From: CCY15215 sp039194995
Lineage (GTDB): Bacteria > Cyanobacteriota > Cyanobacteriia > Cyanobacteriales > Spirulinaceae
Length of the DNA stretch: 64,000 nt
Direction: 5' to 3'
Assembly (NCBI GenBank): GCA_039194995.1
Contig: JBCCVR010000003.1
Span: 23,134 to 87,133 of the forward strand
The notes beneath the pieces were generated by a model. It did not search any database. It was not told the DNA's origin and worked only from the letters and a program-made list of their open reading frames with translations. Made by a program: the position numbers and the translations under genes. How positions within the stretch are numbered: position 1 is the stretch's first letter; each line of letters begins with the position of its first letter. Below are positions 43,230 through 51,729 of this stretch, piece by piece.

Positions 43230-45767
43230 GTGGTTCAGATAAATTCATCTCCCCAAAATATTCAGATAAAAGTAGAAGACGATCGCACGGGCATGAGCTT
43301 GGAAACCCTCAAGCGTGCCTTTGCCGATAATTTGTTTTACGGACAAGGGAAATACCAGAAATGGGCCACTCCTAACGATTTTTACATGGCACTGGCCTAC
43401 ACCGTGCGAGATCGTCTTCTACACCGCTTTATCAATACCCTGGAGACCTACCGCAAACAAAATGTTAAAACGGTATGCTACCTCTCCGCCGAATTCCTGA
43501 TGGGACGGCATTTGGGCAATAACCTCGCCAATTTGGGCATTTACGATGAAATCCGCGAAGCCGTACAAGAAGCCGGTCTCGATCTCGAAGATCTGATCGA
43601 ACAGGAACACGATCCGGGCTTGGGAAATGGGGGGTTGGGACGTTTGGCCGCTTGTTTCCTCGACTCCCTCGCCACGTTAGAAATTCCCGCGATCGGCTAT
43701 GGCATTCGCTATGAATTTGGTATTTTTCACCAAGAAATTCGCGACGGCTGGCAGGCGGAAATCCCCGATAATTGGCTGCGCTACGGTAATCCTTGGGAGA
43801 TTCCCCGCCTTGAAGCGACGGTACAAGTCAAATATGGCGGTCGGACGGAAGTTTATCATGACGAACGGGGTCGCCGGAAAGTCTCTTGGGTTCACGATCG
43901 CACTGTCACCGCCATTCCCTACGATACTCCCGTCCCCGGTTACAACACCAACACAGTGAATCCTTTGCGTTTGTGGCGATCGGAAGCAGGAGAAGACCAA
44001 AATTTTAACTTTGATGCCTTCAACGCCGGGGATTATGATGGGGCAGTCGCCAGCAAAATGTCTTCGGAAACCATCTCCAAAGTCCTTTACCCCAACGACA
44101 ACACCCCCCAAGGCAGACAATTGCGCCTAGAACAGCAATATTTCTTCGTTTCTGCTTCCCTGCAAGATATTATTCGCAATCACCTCGCCCAGCATCCCAG
44201 TCTCGACAACCTCCACGAACATTTTTCCATCCAACTCAATGACACTCACCCCGCCGTCAGCATCGCCGAAATGATGCGCTTGTTGGTAGACGAACATGAC
44301 ATGGACTGGGATAAGGCGTGGTATATCACCCAAAAAACCTTCTCCTATACCAACCACACCCTACTCCCCGAAGCCCTAGAACGTTGGTCGGTCGGTTTAT
44401 TTAGCTATCTCCTCCCCCGCCACCTCGAAATTATCTACGAAATCAATTCTCGCTTCTTGGCAGATGTGAGCACTTGGTTTCCCGACGAACCCGAATTAAT
44501 CGAACGGCTGTCCATCATTCAAGAAACGCCTGAAAAATCCGTGCGCATGGCGCATTTGGCCTGTGTGGGTTCCCATGCCATCAACGGAGTCGCCGCCTTG
44601 CATACCCAACTCCTGCAAAGCGATACTCTCAAAGATTTCGCCAAACTCTGGCCGGAAAAATTCATCAATAAAACCAATGGCGTAACTCCCCGACGTTGGA
44701 TTTTATTGTGCAATCCCAAGTTAGCCGATTTGGTGACAGAAAAAGTCGGTGAGGGTTGGCTGAAGAATTTAGACCAAATGCGGAAACTCGAAGCCTATGC
44801 GGAAGATCCAGTTTTCCACGTTCGCTGGAACGAAATCAAACAAGCCAATAAACAGGCACTCGCCGACTACATTTGGAAGCACAATCAAATCGAAGTCGAT
44901 GCGAACTCGATGTTTGACGTACAGGTGAAGCGTATTCACGAATACAAGCGTCAACTATTAAACGTCCTGCACATTATTGCTCTCTACAACCGTCTCAAGC
45001 GCAATCCCGATCTGGATATCGTCCCCCGCACGTTCATTTTTGGCGGTAAGGCAGCACCAGGGTACTTCATGGCGAAATTAGTGATTAAGTTAGTCAACGC
45101 CGTTGGGGAAGTGGTGAATAAGGATCCCGATGTCCGAGGACGCTTAAAAGTCGTTTTCATGACCAACTTTAATGTTTCTCTCGGACAGCGCATTTATCCG
45201 GCGGCGGAACTCTCCGAACAAATTTCTACGGCTGGGAAAGAGGCTTCCGGAACGGGCAATATGAAGTTTGCCATGAATGGTTCTCTCACCATTGGCACGC
45301 TGGATGGTGCCAATATTGAGATTCGCGAGGAAGCAGAACCCGATAATTTCTTCTTGTTCGGTTTGACGGCGCAAGAAGTGAAAGATTTGAAAGCTAAAGG
45401 GTATAATCCGATGGACTATTACAATCGCGATCCGGAGTTGAAAGGCACCCTCGATCGCATTGAGTCGGGTTATTTCTCCTATGGCAATCGCGATCTCTTC
45501 AAACCCTTACTCGATTCTCTCCTCTACCACGACCAATATATGCTCTTGGCAGATTTCCGCGCCTATGTGGACTGTCAGGAACGGGTGAGCGAGGCCTATA
45601 AAGATCGGCAAAACTGGACGAAAATGTCCATCCTCAATGCCGCGCGCATGGGTAAATTTTCCAGCGATCGCACCATTCGCGAATATGCCACGGAAATTTG
45701 GCGCGCCAAACCCGTCAAAGTTGAAATTGAAGAGTACAGCCAAGAAAAAGCTGGCTTAAAAGGGTAG
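43230..45767 (+). CDS. glgP: Glycogen phosphorylase
   Basis: An 845-aa glycogen/alpha-glucan phosphorylase releasing glucose 1-phosphate. Landmark segments: YLSAEFLMGRHLGNNL, EHDPGLGNGGLGRLAACFLDSLATL, QLNDTHPAVSIAEMMRLLVDE, KTNGVTPRRWI, VKRIHEYKRQLLNVLHII, FGGKAAPGY, and the pyridoxal-phosphate lysine region EASGTGNMKFAMNGSLTIGTLDGANIEI. The start is GTG with a TAGGAG about 12 bases upstream. It mobilises glycogen in the dark; nothing next to it belongs to glycogen metabolism. Confidence 0.97.
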   Translation: MVQINSSPQNIQIKVEDDRTGMSLETLKRAFADNLFYGQGKYQKWATPNDFYMALAYTVRDRLLHRFINTLETYRKQNVKTVCYLSAEFLMGRHLGNNLANLGIYDEIREAVQEAGLDLEDLIEQEHDPGLGNGGLGRLAACFLDSLATLEIPAIGYGIRYEFGIFHQEIRDGWQAEIPDNWLRYGNPWEIPRLEATVQVKYGGRTEVYHDERGRRKVSWVHDRTVTAIPYDTPVPGYNTNTVNPLRLWRSEAGEDQNFNFDAFNAGDYDGAVASKMSSETISKVLYPNDNTPQGRQLRLEQQYFFVSASLQDIIRNHLAQHPSLDNLHEHFSIQLNDTHPAVSIAEMMRLLVDEHDMDWDKAWYITQKTFSYTNHTLLPEALERWSVGLFSYLLPRHLEIIYEINSRFLADVSTWFPDEPELIERLSIIQETPEKSVRMAHLACVGSHAINGVAALHTQLLQSDTLKDFAKLWPEKFINKTNGVTPRRWILLCNPKLADLVTEKVGEGWLKNLDQMRKLEAYAEDPVFHVRWNEIKQANKQALADYIWKHNQIEVDANSMFDVQVKRIHEYKRQLLNVLHIIALYNRLKRNPDLDIVPRTFIFGGKAAPGYFMAKLVIKLVNAVGEVVNKDPDVRGRLKVVFMTNFNVSLGQRIYPAAELSEQISTAGKEASGTGNMKFAMNGSLTIGTLDGANIEIREEAEPDNFFLFGLTAQEVKDLKAKGYNPMDYYNRDPELKGTLDRIESGYFSYGNRDLFKPLLDSLLYHDQYMLLADFRAYVDCQERVSEAYKDRQNWTKMSILNAARMGKFSSDRTIREYATEIWRAKPVKVEIEEYSQEKAGLKG

Positions 45768-45783
45768 AATCTCCTCGTCTTTT

Positions 45784-45802
45784 CCCCCCTTACGAAGGGG
45801 GG
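45784..45802. terminator. GC-rich hairpin after glgP
   Basis: An 8-bp stem CCCCCCTT/AAGGGGGG with an ACG loop, directly after the glgP stop, followed by another G-rich block. There is no T-tract behind it on the plus strand. It may end the glgP transcript or be a member of the common cyanobacterial CCCCCTT...AAGGGGG repeat. Confidence 0.55.
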
Positions 45803-45952
45803 TTAGGGGGGATTCTTCCCGTCAAGTTGCCTTGAGAAAAATGAGAATTGTTAAATTTTTGTTACAAAACGCCATCAATGTTTAAAAACTTTGGGGATGA
45901 CTGCACAAAATCTGCACGTTTGATTTGTTTCAATAATCTTGGTTCAAGAAAA

Positions 45953-45975
45953 ACTGAATCAAAATTATATTCAGT
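45953..45975 (+). promoter_or_regulatory. Leader hairpin upstream of cpcB
   Basis: ACTGAAT (45953-45959) and ATTCAGT (45969-45975) form a 7-bp stem in the cpc leader, just ahead of the ribosome site AGGAG at 45984-45988. It may stabilise the cpc mRNA 5' end. The promoter itself lies further up in 45803-45950 and was not resolved. Confidence 0.45.
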
Positions 45976-45996
45976 CAAATTTTAGGAGATGCTTTA

Positions 45997-46515
45997 ATGT
46001 TTGACGCATTTACGCGGGTTGTTTCCCAAGCTGACGCTCGAGGCGCTTACCTAACCAGCGAACAAATCGACGCTCTCAGCGCGATGGTTTCTGACAGCAA
46101 CAAGCGTTTGGACTCGGTTAATCGCATTACCAGTAACGCTTCTGCGATCGTAACCAGTGCCGCTCGCGCTTTGTTTGCCGAACAGCCTCAATTGATTACT
46201 CCCGGTGGAAATGCTTACACCAGCCGTCGCATGGCTGCTTGCTTGCGGGATATGGAAATCATCTTACGTTATGTGACCTACGCTATCTTTGCCGGCGATG
46301 CCAGCGTTCTCGACGATCGCTGCTTGAATGGCTTGCGCGAAACCTATTTGGCGTTAGGAACTCCCGGTGCTTCCGTTGCTGCTGGCGTTGCCAAAATGAA
46401 AGATGCGGCAATTGCGATCGCCAACGACAACAAAGGAATCACCCCCGGAGATTGCAGCGCTCTCATGGCTGAAATTTCCAGCTACTTCGATCGCGCTGCT
46501 GCTGCGGTTGCTTAG
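45997..46515 (+). CDS. cpcB: C-phycocyanin beta subunit
   Basis: A 172-aa phycobiliprotein, beginning MFDAFTRVVSQADARGAYL. It carries bilin attachment cysteines Cys82 (MAACLRDMEI) and Cys153 (TPGDCSALM), and Asn72 (GGNAYTS), the site methylated by CpcM. With CpcA it forms the hexamers of the phycobilisome rods. It is first in the operon, with a strong ribosome site. Confidence 0.97.
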   Translation: MFDAFTRVVSQADARGAYLTSEQIDALSAMVSDSNKRLDSVNRITSNASAIVTSAARALFAEQPQLITPGGNAYTSRRMAACLRDMEIILRYVTYAIFAGDASVLDDRCLNGLRETYLALGTPGASVAAGVAKMKDAAIAIANDNKGITPGDCSALMAEISSYFDRAAAAVA

Positions 46516-46629
46516 ATTGCCTTGCGAGTTTGAACACTCCAGCAATTTCCCCGGGATTCGAGCGAGTTAAAAACTTGTCGAACGCCTTTATATTTTTCGC
46601 AAATAATTGTTAAAGAGGTCACATTTTCC

Positions 46630-47118
46630 ATGAAAACTCCCCTGACAGAAGCCGTTGCAAGCGCTGATTCTCAAGGACGTTTCTTAAGCGGTTCGGAAAT
46701 TCAAACAGCTTTCGGTCGTTTCGGTCGCGCTGCTGCTGGCTTAGAAGCAGCAAAAACCCTCAGCGCCAAGGCAGATAGCCTGACTTCCGGTGCTGCGAAT
46801 GCAGTTTACCAAAAGTTCCCTTACACCACCACCATGGCGGGCCCCACCTACGCTTCTACTCCCGAAGGAAAAGCTAAGTGCGTGCGGGACATCGGCTACT
46901 ACTTGCGGATGGTCACCTACTGCCTCATTGCTGGTGGCACTGGTCCTATGGATGAGTACCTCATCGCCGGATTGGATGAAATTAACAGCAGCTTTGAATT
47001 ATCTCCCAGCTGGTATATCGAAGCTCTCAACTACATCAAAGCTAATCATGGTTTGAGCGGACAACCTGCTGTTGAAGCGAACTCCTACATCGACTACGCA
47101 ATTAATGCCCTGAGCTAG
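46630..47118 (+). CDS. cpcA: C-phycocyanin alpha subunit
   Basis: A 162-aa phycobiliprotein (MKTPLTEAVASADSQGRFLS) with the single bilin cysteine Cys84 in KAKCVRDIGYYLRM. This is the residue served by the CpcE/CpcF lyase encoded downstream. It follows cpcB by 114 bp with GAGGTC before the ATG. Confidence 0.97.
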   Translation: MKTPLTEAVASADSQGRFLSGSEIQTAFGRFGRAAAGLEAAKTLSAKADSLTSGAANAVYQKFPYTTTMAGPTYASTPEGKAKCVRDIGYYLRMVTYCLIAGGTGPMDEYLIAGLDEINSSFELSPSWYIEALNYIKANHGLSGQPAVEANSYIDYAINALS

Positions 47119-47126
47119 GGTTTTTT

Positions 47127-47198
47127 TATTGCTCGGAATGGTAGAAGACAGTTGAGCCAAAAAGTTGGATTTGCTGTTTGCTCTCGTTCCGAGCAATA
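47127..47198 (+). promoter_or_regulatory. Long-range stem between cpcA and cpcC
   Basis: TATTGCTCGGAA (47127-47138) pairs perfectly, 12 bp, with TTCCGAGCAATA (47187-47198) across a 48-nt loop, right after the cpcA stop and a T7 run. Its position suits a partial terminator or an mRNA-stabilising element that keeps the cpcBA transcript in excess over the linker and enzyme genes behind it. That role is inferred. Confidence 0.6.
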
Positions 47199-47265
47199 TT
47201 ATTATCAATTCAAAATTCAAAGTTCAAAATAGTTGGCAATTGATAATGGATAATTGATAATTAAA

Positions 47266-48141
47266 ATGACTATTACTATCGCAGCTTCTCGTCTCGGCAC
47301 GAGTGCTTTCAATGATACCAAACCGATCGCATTATATCCCCACAGTTCCCAAGAGAAAGTCAAGGTAGCAATCCAAGCGGCTTATCGTCAAATCCTCGGT
47401 CATGATTACATCATGGCATCCGAGCGTCTGAGAGATAAAGAGTCTCGTTTGTGTAATGGAACCTTAAATATGCGGGAATTCGTGCGGGCGATCGCGAAAT
47501 CAGAACTCTACAAAGCTAAATTCTTATACGGCAATTCCCAAACCCGCGTGGTAGAATTGAATTTTAAGCATTTATTGGGACGTACTCCCTACGACAGAGC
47601 CGAAACCGCAGAACACTTGGCTCGTTATCAAAAAGAAGGCTTTGAAGCCGATATCGATTCCTATCTCAACTCAAGGGAATATGCGGAGAATTTCGGCGAA
47701 ACGACCGTACCTTACTATCGCGGTTTTGCCAGTTACCGAGGTCAAAGAACTGTCGGATTTACCCGCATGTTTCGCCTCTATCGCGGTTATGCCAATAGCG
47801 ATCGCGCTCAATTTGAAGGCAGGGGGGCACGTTTAACCGAAGAACTGGTTGCCAACCGCGCTTCAGCCGTCGTCGTTCCTTCCGGCAGTTCGGAAGGATG
47901 GGCTTATCGTTCTCCCACCACCCCCGTTTCCGGCGATGATACCGCCGTCCGAACCGAGAAGAAGAAGATCGGTTGGGAACGGCAATTGTATCGTCTTGAA
48001 GTCTCGGGTCTAGAACGATCTCGCCATATCCGTAGCAGTCAGTTCAGTCATATTTTTCTCGTGCGGTGTGAAGAGTTATCAAGTAAACTGCAACAAATCG
48101 AACGCCAAGGCGGTACAATTGCTAGCATAACCCTAATCTGA
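47266..48141 (+). CDS. cpcC: Phycocyanin rod linker polypeptide
   Basis: A 291-aa rod linker. The N-terminal PBS-linker domain (about residues 20-150) has VKVAIQAAYRQILGHDYIMASERLRDKESRLCNGTLNMREFVRAIAKSELYK, FLYGNSQTRVVELNFKHLLGRTPYDRAE. The C-terminal 55 residues (YRLEVSGLERSRHIRSSQFSHIFLVRCEELSSKLQQI) are a CpcD-like domain. The ATG at 47266 is used; four upstream residues from 47254 are not conserved. It attaches one phycocyanin hexamer to the next in the rod. No separate cpcD is found. Confidence 0.94.
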   Translation: MTITIAASRLGTSAFNDTKPIALYPHSSQEKVKVAIQAAYRQILGHDYIMASERLRDKESRLCNGTLNMREFVRAIAKSELYKAKFLYGNSQTRVVELNFKHLLGRTPYDRAETAEHLARYQKEGFEADIDSYLNSREYAENFGETTVPYYRGFASYRGQRTVGFTRMFRLYRGYANSDRAQFEGRGARLTEELVANRASAVVVPSGSSEGWAYRSPTTPVSGDDTAVRTEKKKIGWERQLYRLEVSGLERSRHIRSSQFSHIFLVRCEELSSKLQQIERQGGTIASITLI

Positions 48142-48237
48142 CCGATTCAAAATCTTGCAGGCAAAGTTCAAAAGGAAGATAGCGTTTTTTTGAATTTTGA
48201 GGTGTGCAGGCTTGAATTCAGAAAACATTCCTAGAAC

Positions 48238-48975
48238 ATGGTTAACCTACTTCATTATTCTTTAAGAGAAAGCCAGCATATTTTGGTTTGCAAACTCGCA
48301 GATTGTATCGAATCCCAATGGCGAGAGCATTTTTCTTTATCTCCTTATCCCATTCCCAAAGATTTAGGTTATGTCGAAGGCGGTCTGGAAGGAGAAAGAA
48401 TTGTTATCGAAAATCATTGCTATCAAACACCACAATTTCGGAAATTACATTTAGAACTAGCGCGAGTTGGAGATCGGGTTGATATTTTGCATTGTGTCAT
48501 GTTTCCGAGGGTAAATTATCCCTTGCCTATCTTTGGAACGGATATTGTGGGCAGCAAAAAGGGTATTAGTGCGGCGATCTCGGATCTGTCCCCCATGACG
48601 CGCGATCGTGCCCTTTCCCCAGCCTATTGTCAGGGATTGGAAAAGATATCAAACGCTGACTTTTCTCAACCGCGAGTTTTGCCCGAATGGGCGCATATTT
48701 TCTCCGAGTTTTGCCTCTTCGTCCGCCCCGTTAACGAAGCAGAAGAAACAGCATTTTTAGAACGGGTGAATCGTTTTTTATCCTTGCACTGTCAAATTGC
48801 CAAGGAAAGCATCCCCCTCGATAATCCCGACGCGATCGCAGAAGTCCTCGAAGGACAAAACTATTATTGCCAGCAGCAGCGCCAAAATGATAAAACGCGG
48901 CGGATCTTGGAGCAATCTTTCGGAACATCTTGGGCAGATCGGTATATGAACACGATGCTTTTTGATTCCCCTTAA
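48238..48975 (+). CDS. pcyA: Phycocyanobilin:ferredoxin oxidoreductase
   Basis: A 245-aa ferredoxin-dependent bilin reductase that makes phycocyanobilin from biliverdin in two 2-electron steps. Highly similar in pattern to known PcyA: DLGYVEGGLEGERIVIENHCYQTPQFRKLHLELARVGDRVDILHCVMFP, IFGTDIV, PPRW-equivalent LPEWAHIFSEFCLFVRP, and YCQQQRQNDKTRRILEQSFG. Catalytic residues E58, H71 and D102 are present. Its place within the cpc operon couples pigment synthesis to apoprotein synthesis; the gene more often lies elsewhere in cyanobacterial genomes. Confidence 0.96.
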   Translation: MVNLLHYSLRESQHILVCKLADCIESQWREHFSLSPYPIPKDLGYVEGGLEGERIVIENHCYQTPQFRKLHLELARVGDRVDILHCVMFPRVNYPLPIFGTDIVGSKKGISAAISDLSPMTRDRALSPAYCQGLEKISNADFSQPRVLPEWAHIFSEFCLFVRPVNEAEETAFLERVNRFLSLHCQIAKESIPLDNPDAIAEVLEGQNYYCQQQRQNDKTRRILEQSFGTSWADRYMNTMLFDSP

Positions 48976-49035
48976 AACCATTCAAAATTCAAAATGATGA
49001 CCTCTTGGTTTTGCAAGAGGCTGACAATACTGGAA

Positions 49036-49875
49036 ATGTCAGAATACTTTAGTGAAGAAAATTTAGCCCCTCCTGATGGCGCGCCCCTCACGATCGAAAC
49101 GGCGATCGCCAATTTGAAACAACGAGAAGATACGGGGTTGCGCTACTATGCCGCTTGGTGGTTGGGACGGTTTCGCGTCAAAGAACCCGAAGCGATCGCG
49201 GTGTTAATCGAAGCCCTTGAAGATGAAGATCGGCGTACTCCTGATGGCGGTTATGCCCTGCGGCGCAATGCAGCCAAAGCATTGGGAAAACTGGAGGCGA
49301 GAGAAGCCGTTCCCGCCCTAGTGCGTTGCTTTAAATGTGAAGATTTCTATGTTAGAGAATCTGCCGCGCAAGCATTAGGGGCAATTGGCGATCGCAGTTG
49401 CATTTCTCACTTACTTGAATTTCTAGCCGAAGGCGTGGAAGCGGCAACCCTCGTACCGGGTAAGCCCCACCTCGTTCAGCCCTACGAAGCCATTATCGAA
49501 GCCTTGGGAGCATTGCAAGCAACTGAAGCGATCGCGGCAATTCAGCCTTTTTTAAAACATCCCGTCGAAAAAGTACAGTACGGTGCCGCTCGATCGTTGT
49601 ATCAACTGACTGGAGAAGACCGATACGGACGGCAATTAATTGAAGCGTTACGAGGCGATCGCTTGCAATTGCGCCGTTCTGCCTTGATAGATTTAGGCGT
49701 GGCGGGGTATTTACCCGCAGCCGAGGCGATCGCGGAAACCCTAGCCGAAAATAGTCTTAAACTCATTGCCCTCAAAGGCGTTTTAGAGCATCACCTCCAA
49801 GAATTTTCTGTTGTATCCCCGCAACTTTCCGAAGATAATATCCGCGTCATGAAATTAATGGACTCCCTGTTATGA
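49036..49875 (+). CDS. cpcE: Phycocyanin alpha-subunit phycocyanobilin lyase, CpcE
   Basis: A 279-aa HEAT-repeat protein, one half of the heterodimeric lyase that attaches phycocyanobilin to Cys84 of CpcA. It shows repeats such as TPDGGYALRRNAAKALGKLEAREAVPALVRCFKCEDFYVRESAAQALGAIGD. The ATG at 49036 (MSEYFSEENLAPPDGAPL) is preferred over 48994. It ends just before a 7-bp repeat and cpcF. Confidence 0.94.
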   Translation: MSEYFSEENLAPPDGAPLTIETAIANLKQREDTGLRYYAAWWLGRFRVKEPEAIAVLIEALEDEDRRTPDGGYALRRNAAKALGKLEAREAVPALVRCFKCEDFYVRESAAQALGAIGDRSCISHLLEFLAEGVEAATLVPGKPHLVQPYEAIIEALGALQATEAIAAIQPFLKHPVEKVQYGAARSLYQLTGEDRYGRQLIEALRGDRLQLRRSALIDLGVAGYLPAAEAIAETLAENSLKLIALKGVLEHHLQEFSVVSPQLSEDNIRVMKLMDSLL

Positions 49876-49900
49876 CAGTCACCAGTCACCAGTCACCAGT
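49876..49900. repeat. AGTCACC 7-bp tandem repeat between cpcE and cpcF
   Basis: Three and a half AGTCACC units begin at the base after the cpcE stop codon. It is the same family as at 6537-6569 and 52745-52776. Confidence 0.85.
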
Positions 49901-49905
49901 TATTA

Positions 49906-50601
49906 ATGAATATCCAACAAACAACCAACACTTCGACTTACTTCGACGATGCTCAGCACAAGTCGCTCAGTGCAGGCAACAAACAACCAATAACAAACTA
50001 TATTAAAGCGGTTGATCTGGCTGACTCTTCGGATGGGTTGCTCGATGCGGTGGAAGCATTGGCAGATTTGCGACGTGAAGAAGCGATTCCGACTTTAATA
50101 GAGGTTTTGGGGTTTAATAATCCCGGAGCGGCAGTTGCGGCAGTTGAGGGTTTAATTCATGTGGGAATTCCTGCGGTTTCGGCTCTGCTCGAACAACTCG
50201 ATGGTTATAACTATGGGGCGAGGGCTTGGGCAATTCGCGCTTTGGCTGGAATTGGCGATCCGCGAGGCTTGGATACTTTAATTAAAGCCGCTCGAGAAGA
50301 TTTTTCGTTTAGCGTTCGCCGTGCCGCCGCTCGGGGGTTGGGGAATATTCTATGGGCGGAACTCTCTCCCGAACTGCGAGAAACCCAACAAACTCGAGTT
50401 TTCGAGACCTTAGTTGTTGTTTCGCAAGATGCAGAATGGGTCGTGCGTTATGCGGCTGCAATGGGATTGCAAGGATTGGCAAAACAGCAACCCACATTGA
50501 CAGGACGAATTAAAGAGTGCTTGCAAACTTGGCAAACCAAAGAAGGCGAACTCGCCCTTTGCGCTCGCATTCAACTTGCGTTGCAAAGCATTGAAATATA
50601 A
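49906..50601 (+). CDS. cpcF: Phycocyanin alpha-subunit phycocyanobilin lyase, CpcF
   Basis: A 231-aa HEAT-repeat protein forming the lyase with CpcE. The conserved part begins near residue 30: AVDLADSSDGLLDAVEALADLRREEAIPTLIEVLGFNNPGAAVAAVEGLIHVG. The first 30 residues (MNIQQTTNTSTYFDDAQHKS) are low-complexity and come partly from the 23-bp dispersed repeat (49952-49974), so either the gene has gained a repeat-encoded N-terminus or translation starts further in. No good ribosome site precedes 49906. Confidence 0.92.
   Translation: MNIQQTTNTSTYFDDAQHKSLSAGNKQPITNYIKAVDLADSSDGLLDAVEALADLRREEAIPTLIEVLGFNNPGAAVAAVEGLIHVGIPAVSALLEQLDGYNYGARAWAIRALAGIGDPRGLDTLIKAAREDFSFSVRRAAARGLGNILWAELSPELRETQQTRVFETLVVVSQDAEWVVRYAAAMGLQGLAKQQPTLTGRIKECLQTWQTKEGELALCARIQLALQSIEI
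49952..49974. repeat. 23-bp dispersed repeat, copy 2, inside cpcF
   Basis: Identical to 43104-43126. It encodes AQHKSLSA in the non-conserved N-terminus of CpcF. Confidence 0.8.
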
Positions 50602-50625
50602 TCCCAATTCGCAATGGAGCAACCC

Positions 50626-51024
50626 TTAACTGTTGGAATTGCGGATTTCAACCACGTTCTTCCATTCGCCATCGACCTTGCTCCAGATGGATATGTACTT
50701 TCCGATCTGTTCGGCCTGATTCGGCATTTTCCATTTTACCGAGCCATAAACCCAACCCATGTCGTCGGAATCGCTCGTATGTGCCTCAGTGGGTTCCCAA
50801 AACAGTTCGAAGCCTTCCATTTGGGCGAGTTCTTTGAACAATACCCGTTGTTGTTCTCTCCCTTTAATTGCTTCTATACCTGGAGGACAAACTAGCGCAT
50901 CCTCGGTAAGATAATCATCCATCAACGAGTCGATATTCCCAGCTTGAAACTTCCGATAGGATTGGCGCTCGAGTTCGATTAGTTCTTCTGCACTCGTGCT
51001 TTGTTGGTTGTTTAAAGTTTCCAT
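50626..51024 (-). CDS. NTF2/SnoaL-like protein
   Basis: A 132-aa protein of the NTF2-like (SnoaL/DUF4440) fold: LIELERQSYRKFQAGNIDSLMDDYLTEDALVCPPGIEAIKGREQQRVLFKELAQMEGF and GWVYGSVKWKMPNQAEQIGKYISIWSKVDGEWKNVVEIRN. Proteins of this kind bind or modify small hydrophobic ligands. It is directly downstream of a TetR gene on the same strand, so it is probably the controlled gene. The ATG at 51024 is chosen as the first start with an A/G-rich site (GAGAG) upstream. Confidence 0.8.
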   Translation of the reverse strand: METLNNQQSTSAEELIELERQSYRKFQAGNIDSLMDDYLTEDALVCPPGIEAIKGREQQRVLFKELAQMEGFELFWEPTEAHTSDSDDMGWVYGSVKWKMPNQAEQIGKYISIWSKVDGEWKNVVEIRNSNS

Positions 51025-51092
51025 TGACTCTCTCCAAATAGCCAAAAGTTAGTGACAAGGATTTGTTTTGTTGCAGCTAACCCGCGAAAACA

Positions 51093-51662
51093 TCAGTCAT
51101 TCCCTGCTAAAAGCTCCGGGAGATCTCGCAGCCATCTCTTGAACGCATTCGCGTTACCCGTCCCGCGAGCGACGACGAGGCTGCCTTCAAAACGAACGAC
51201 AGCATCTTCTCCCAGCAGGCGTGCTTCTTCAGGGCTTGCTCCGGCCTCCCTCGCAACTTTGGCAAAGCTCTCGATCAGGCCTTCAAGTATTAAAGCGATA
51301 CGTTCGGCAATCATGTTGCGTCCTTCGGGCTGCGTTCCGACGGAAAGAGACTCGATTACGCACGAGCGTATCCCTCCCTCGTAATACTCCTCGATGTTGC
51401 GAGCAGTATCGCGAATTCTCTCCTTTACGGGTCCAGAACCATGAAGCGGGGACAGAACTCGATCGAATTCTGTTTGGGTGAAATCCATCACAGCCAAAGC
51501 CATATCGGTTTTTCCGCCAGGGAAGCGATGATATAGGCTTGCCCGTTTGAGTCCTGTCGCCTCCGCAATCATGGAGAGGGTTGCCCCCTCAAAGCCTTGT
51601 TCCTGAAATAGGTCGGTCAGAGCAAGCATGAGGTCGCGTTCTGATGTTTTTTTAGGCCGCAT
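51093..51662 (-). CDS. TetR-family transcriptional regulator
   Basis: A 189-aa regulator: MRPKKTSERDLMLALTDLFQEQGFEGATLSMIAEATGLKRASLYHRFPGGKTDMALAV is the helix-turn-helix domain, followed by a ligand-binding domain with a TetR_C-like end (RGTGNANAFKRWLRDLPEL). No HIP1 octamer occurs in the gene and its codon choice is more GC-rich at third positions than its neighbours, which points to transfer from outside cyanobacteria. A palindrome at its own start suggests self-repression. Confidence 0.9.
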   Translation of the reverse strand: MRPKKTSERDLMLALTDLFQEQGFEGATLSMIAEATGLKRASLYHRFPGGKTDMALAVMDFTQTEFDRVLSPLHGSGPVKERIRDTARNIEEYYEGGIRSCVIESLSVGTQPEGRNMIAERIALILEGLIESFAKVAREAGASPEEARLLGEDAVVRFEGSLVVARGTGNANAFKRWLRDLPELLAGND

Positions 51663-51671
51663 AAGTCAATT

Positions 51672-51689
51672 TTACCGGACGTTCGGTAA
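51672..51689. promoter_or_regulatory. TetR operator palindrome
   Basis: TTACCGGACGTTCGGTAA is palindromic at 16 of 18 positions (TTACCG-n-ACGT-n-CGGTAA) and starts 9 bp upstream of the tetR start codon. ACCG...CGGT is a frequent half-site of TetR-family operators. Confidence 0.75.
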
Positions 51690-51729
51690 TAAGTCAAGTC
51701 AGATCGTGATTGGAATCATTTTGCATGAA

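Noticed and set aside
45784..45820. C/G-rich hairpin after glgP as an intrinsic cpc promoter element
   Set aside because: It is close to the glgP stop and matches a common cyanobacterial repeat type; no link to cpcB seen.
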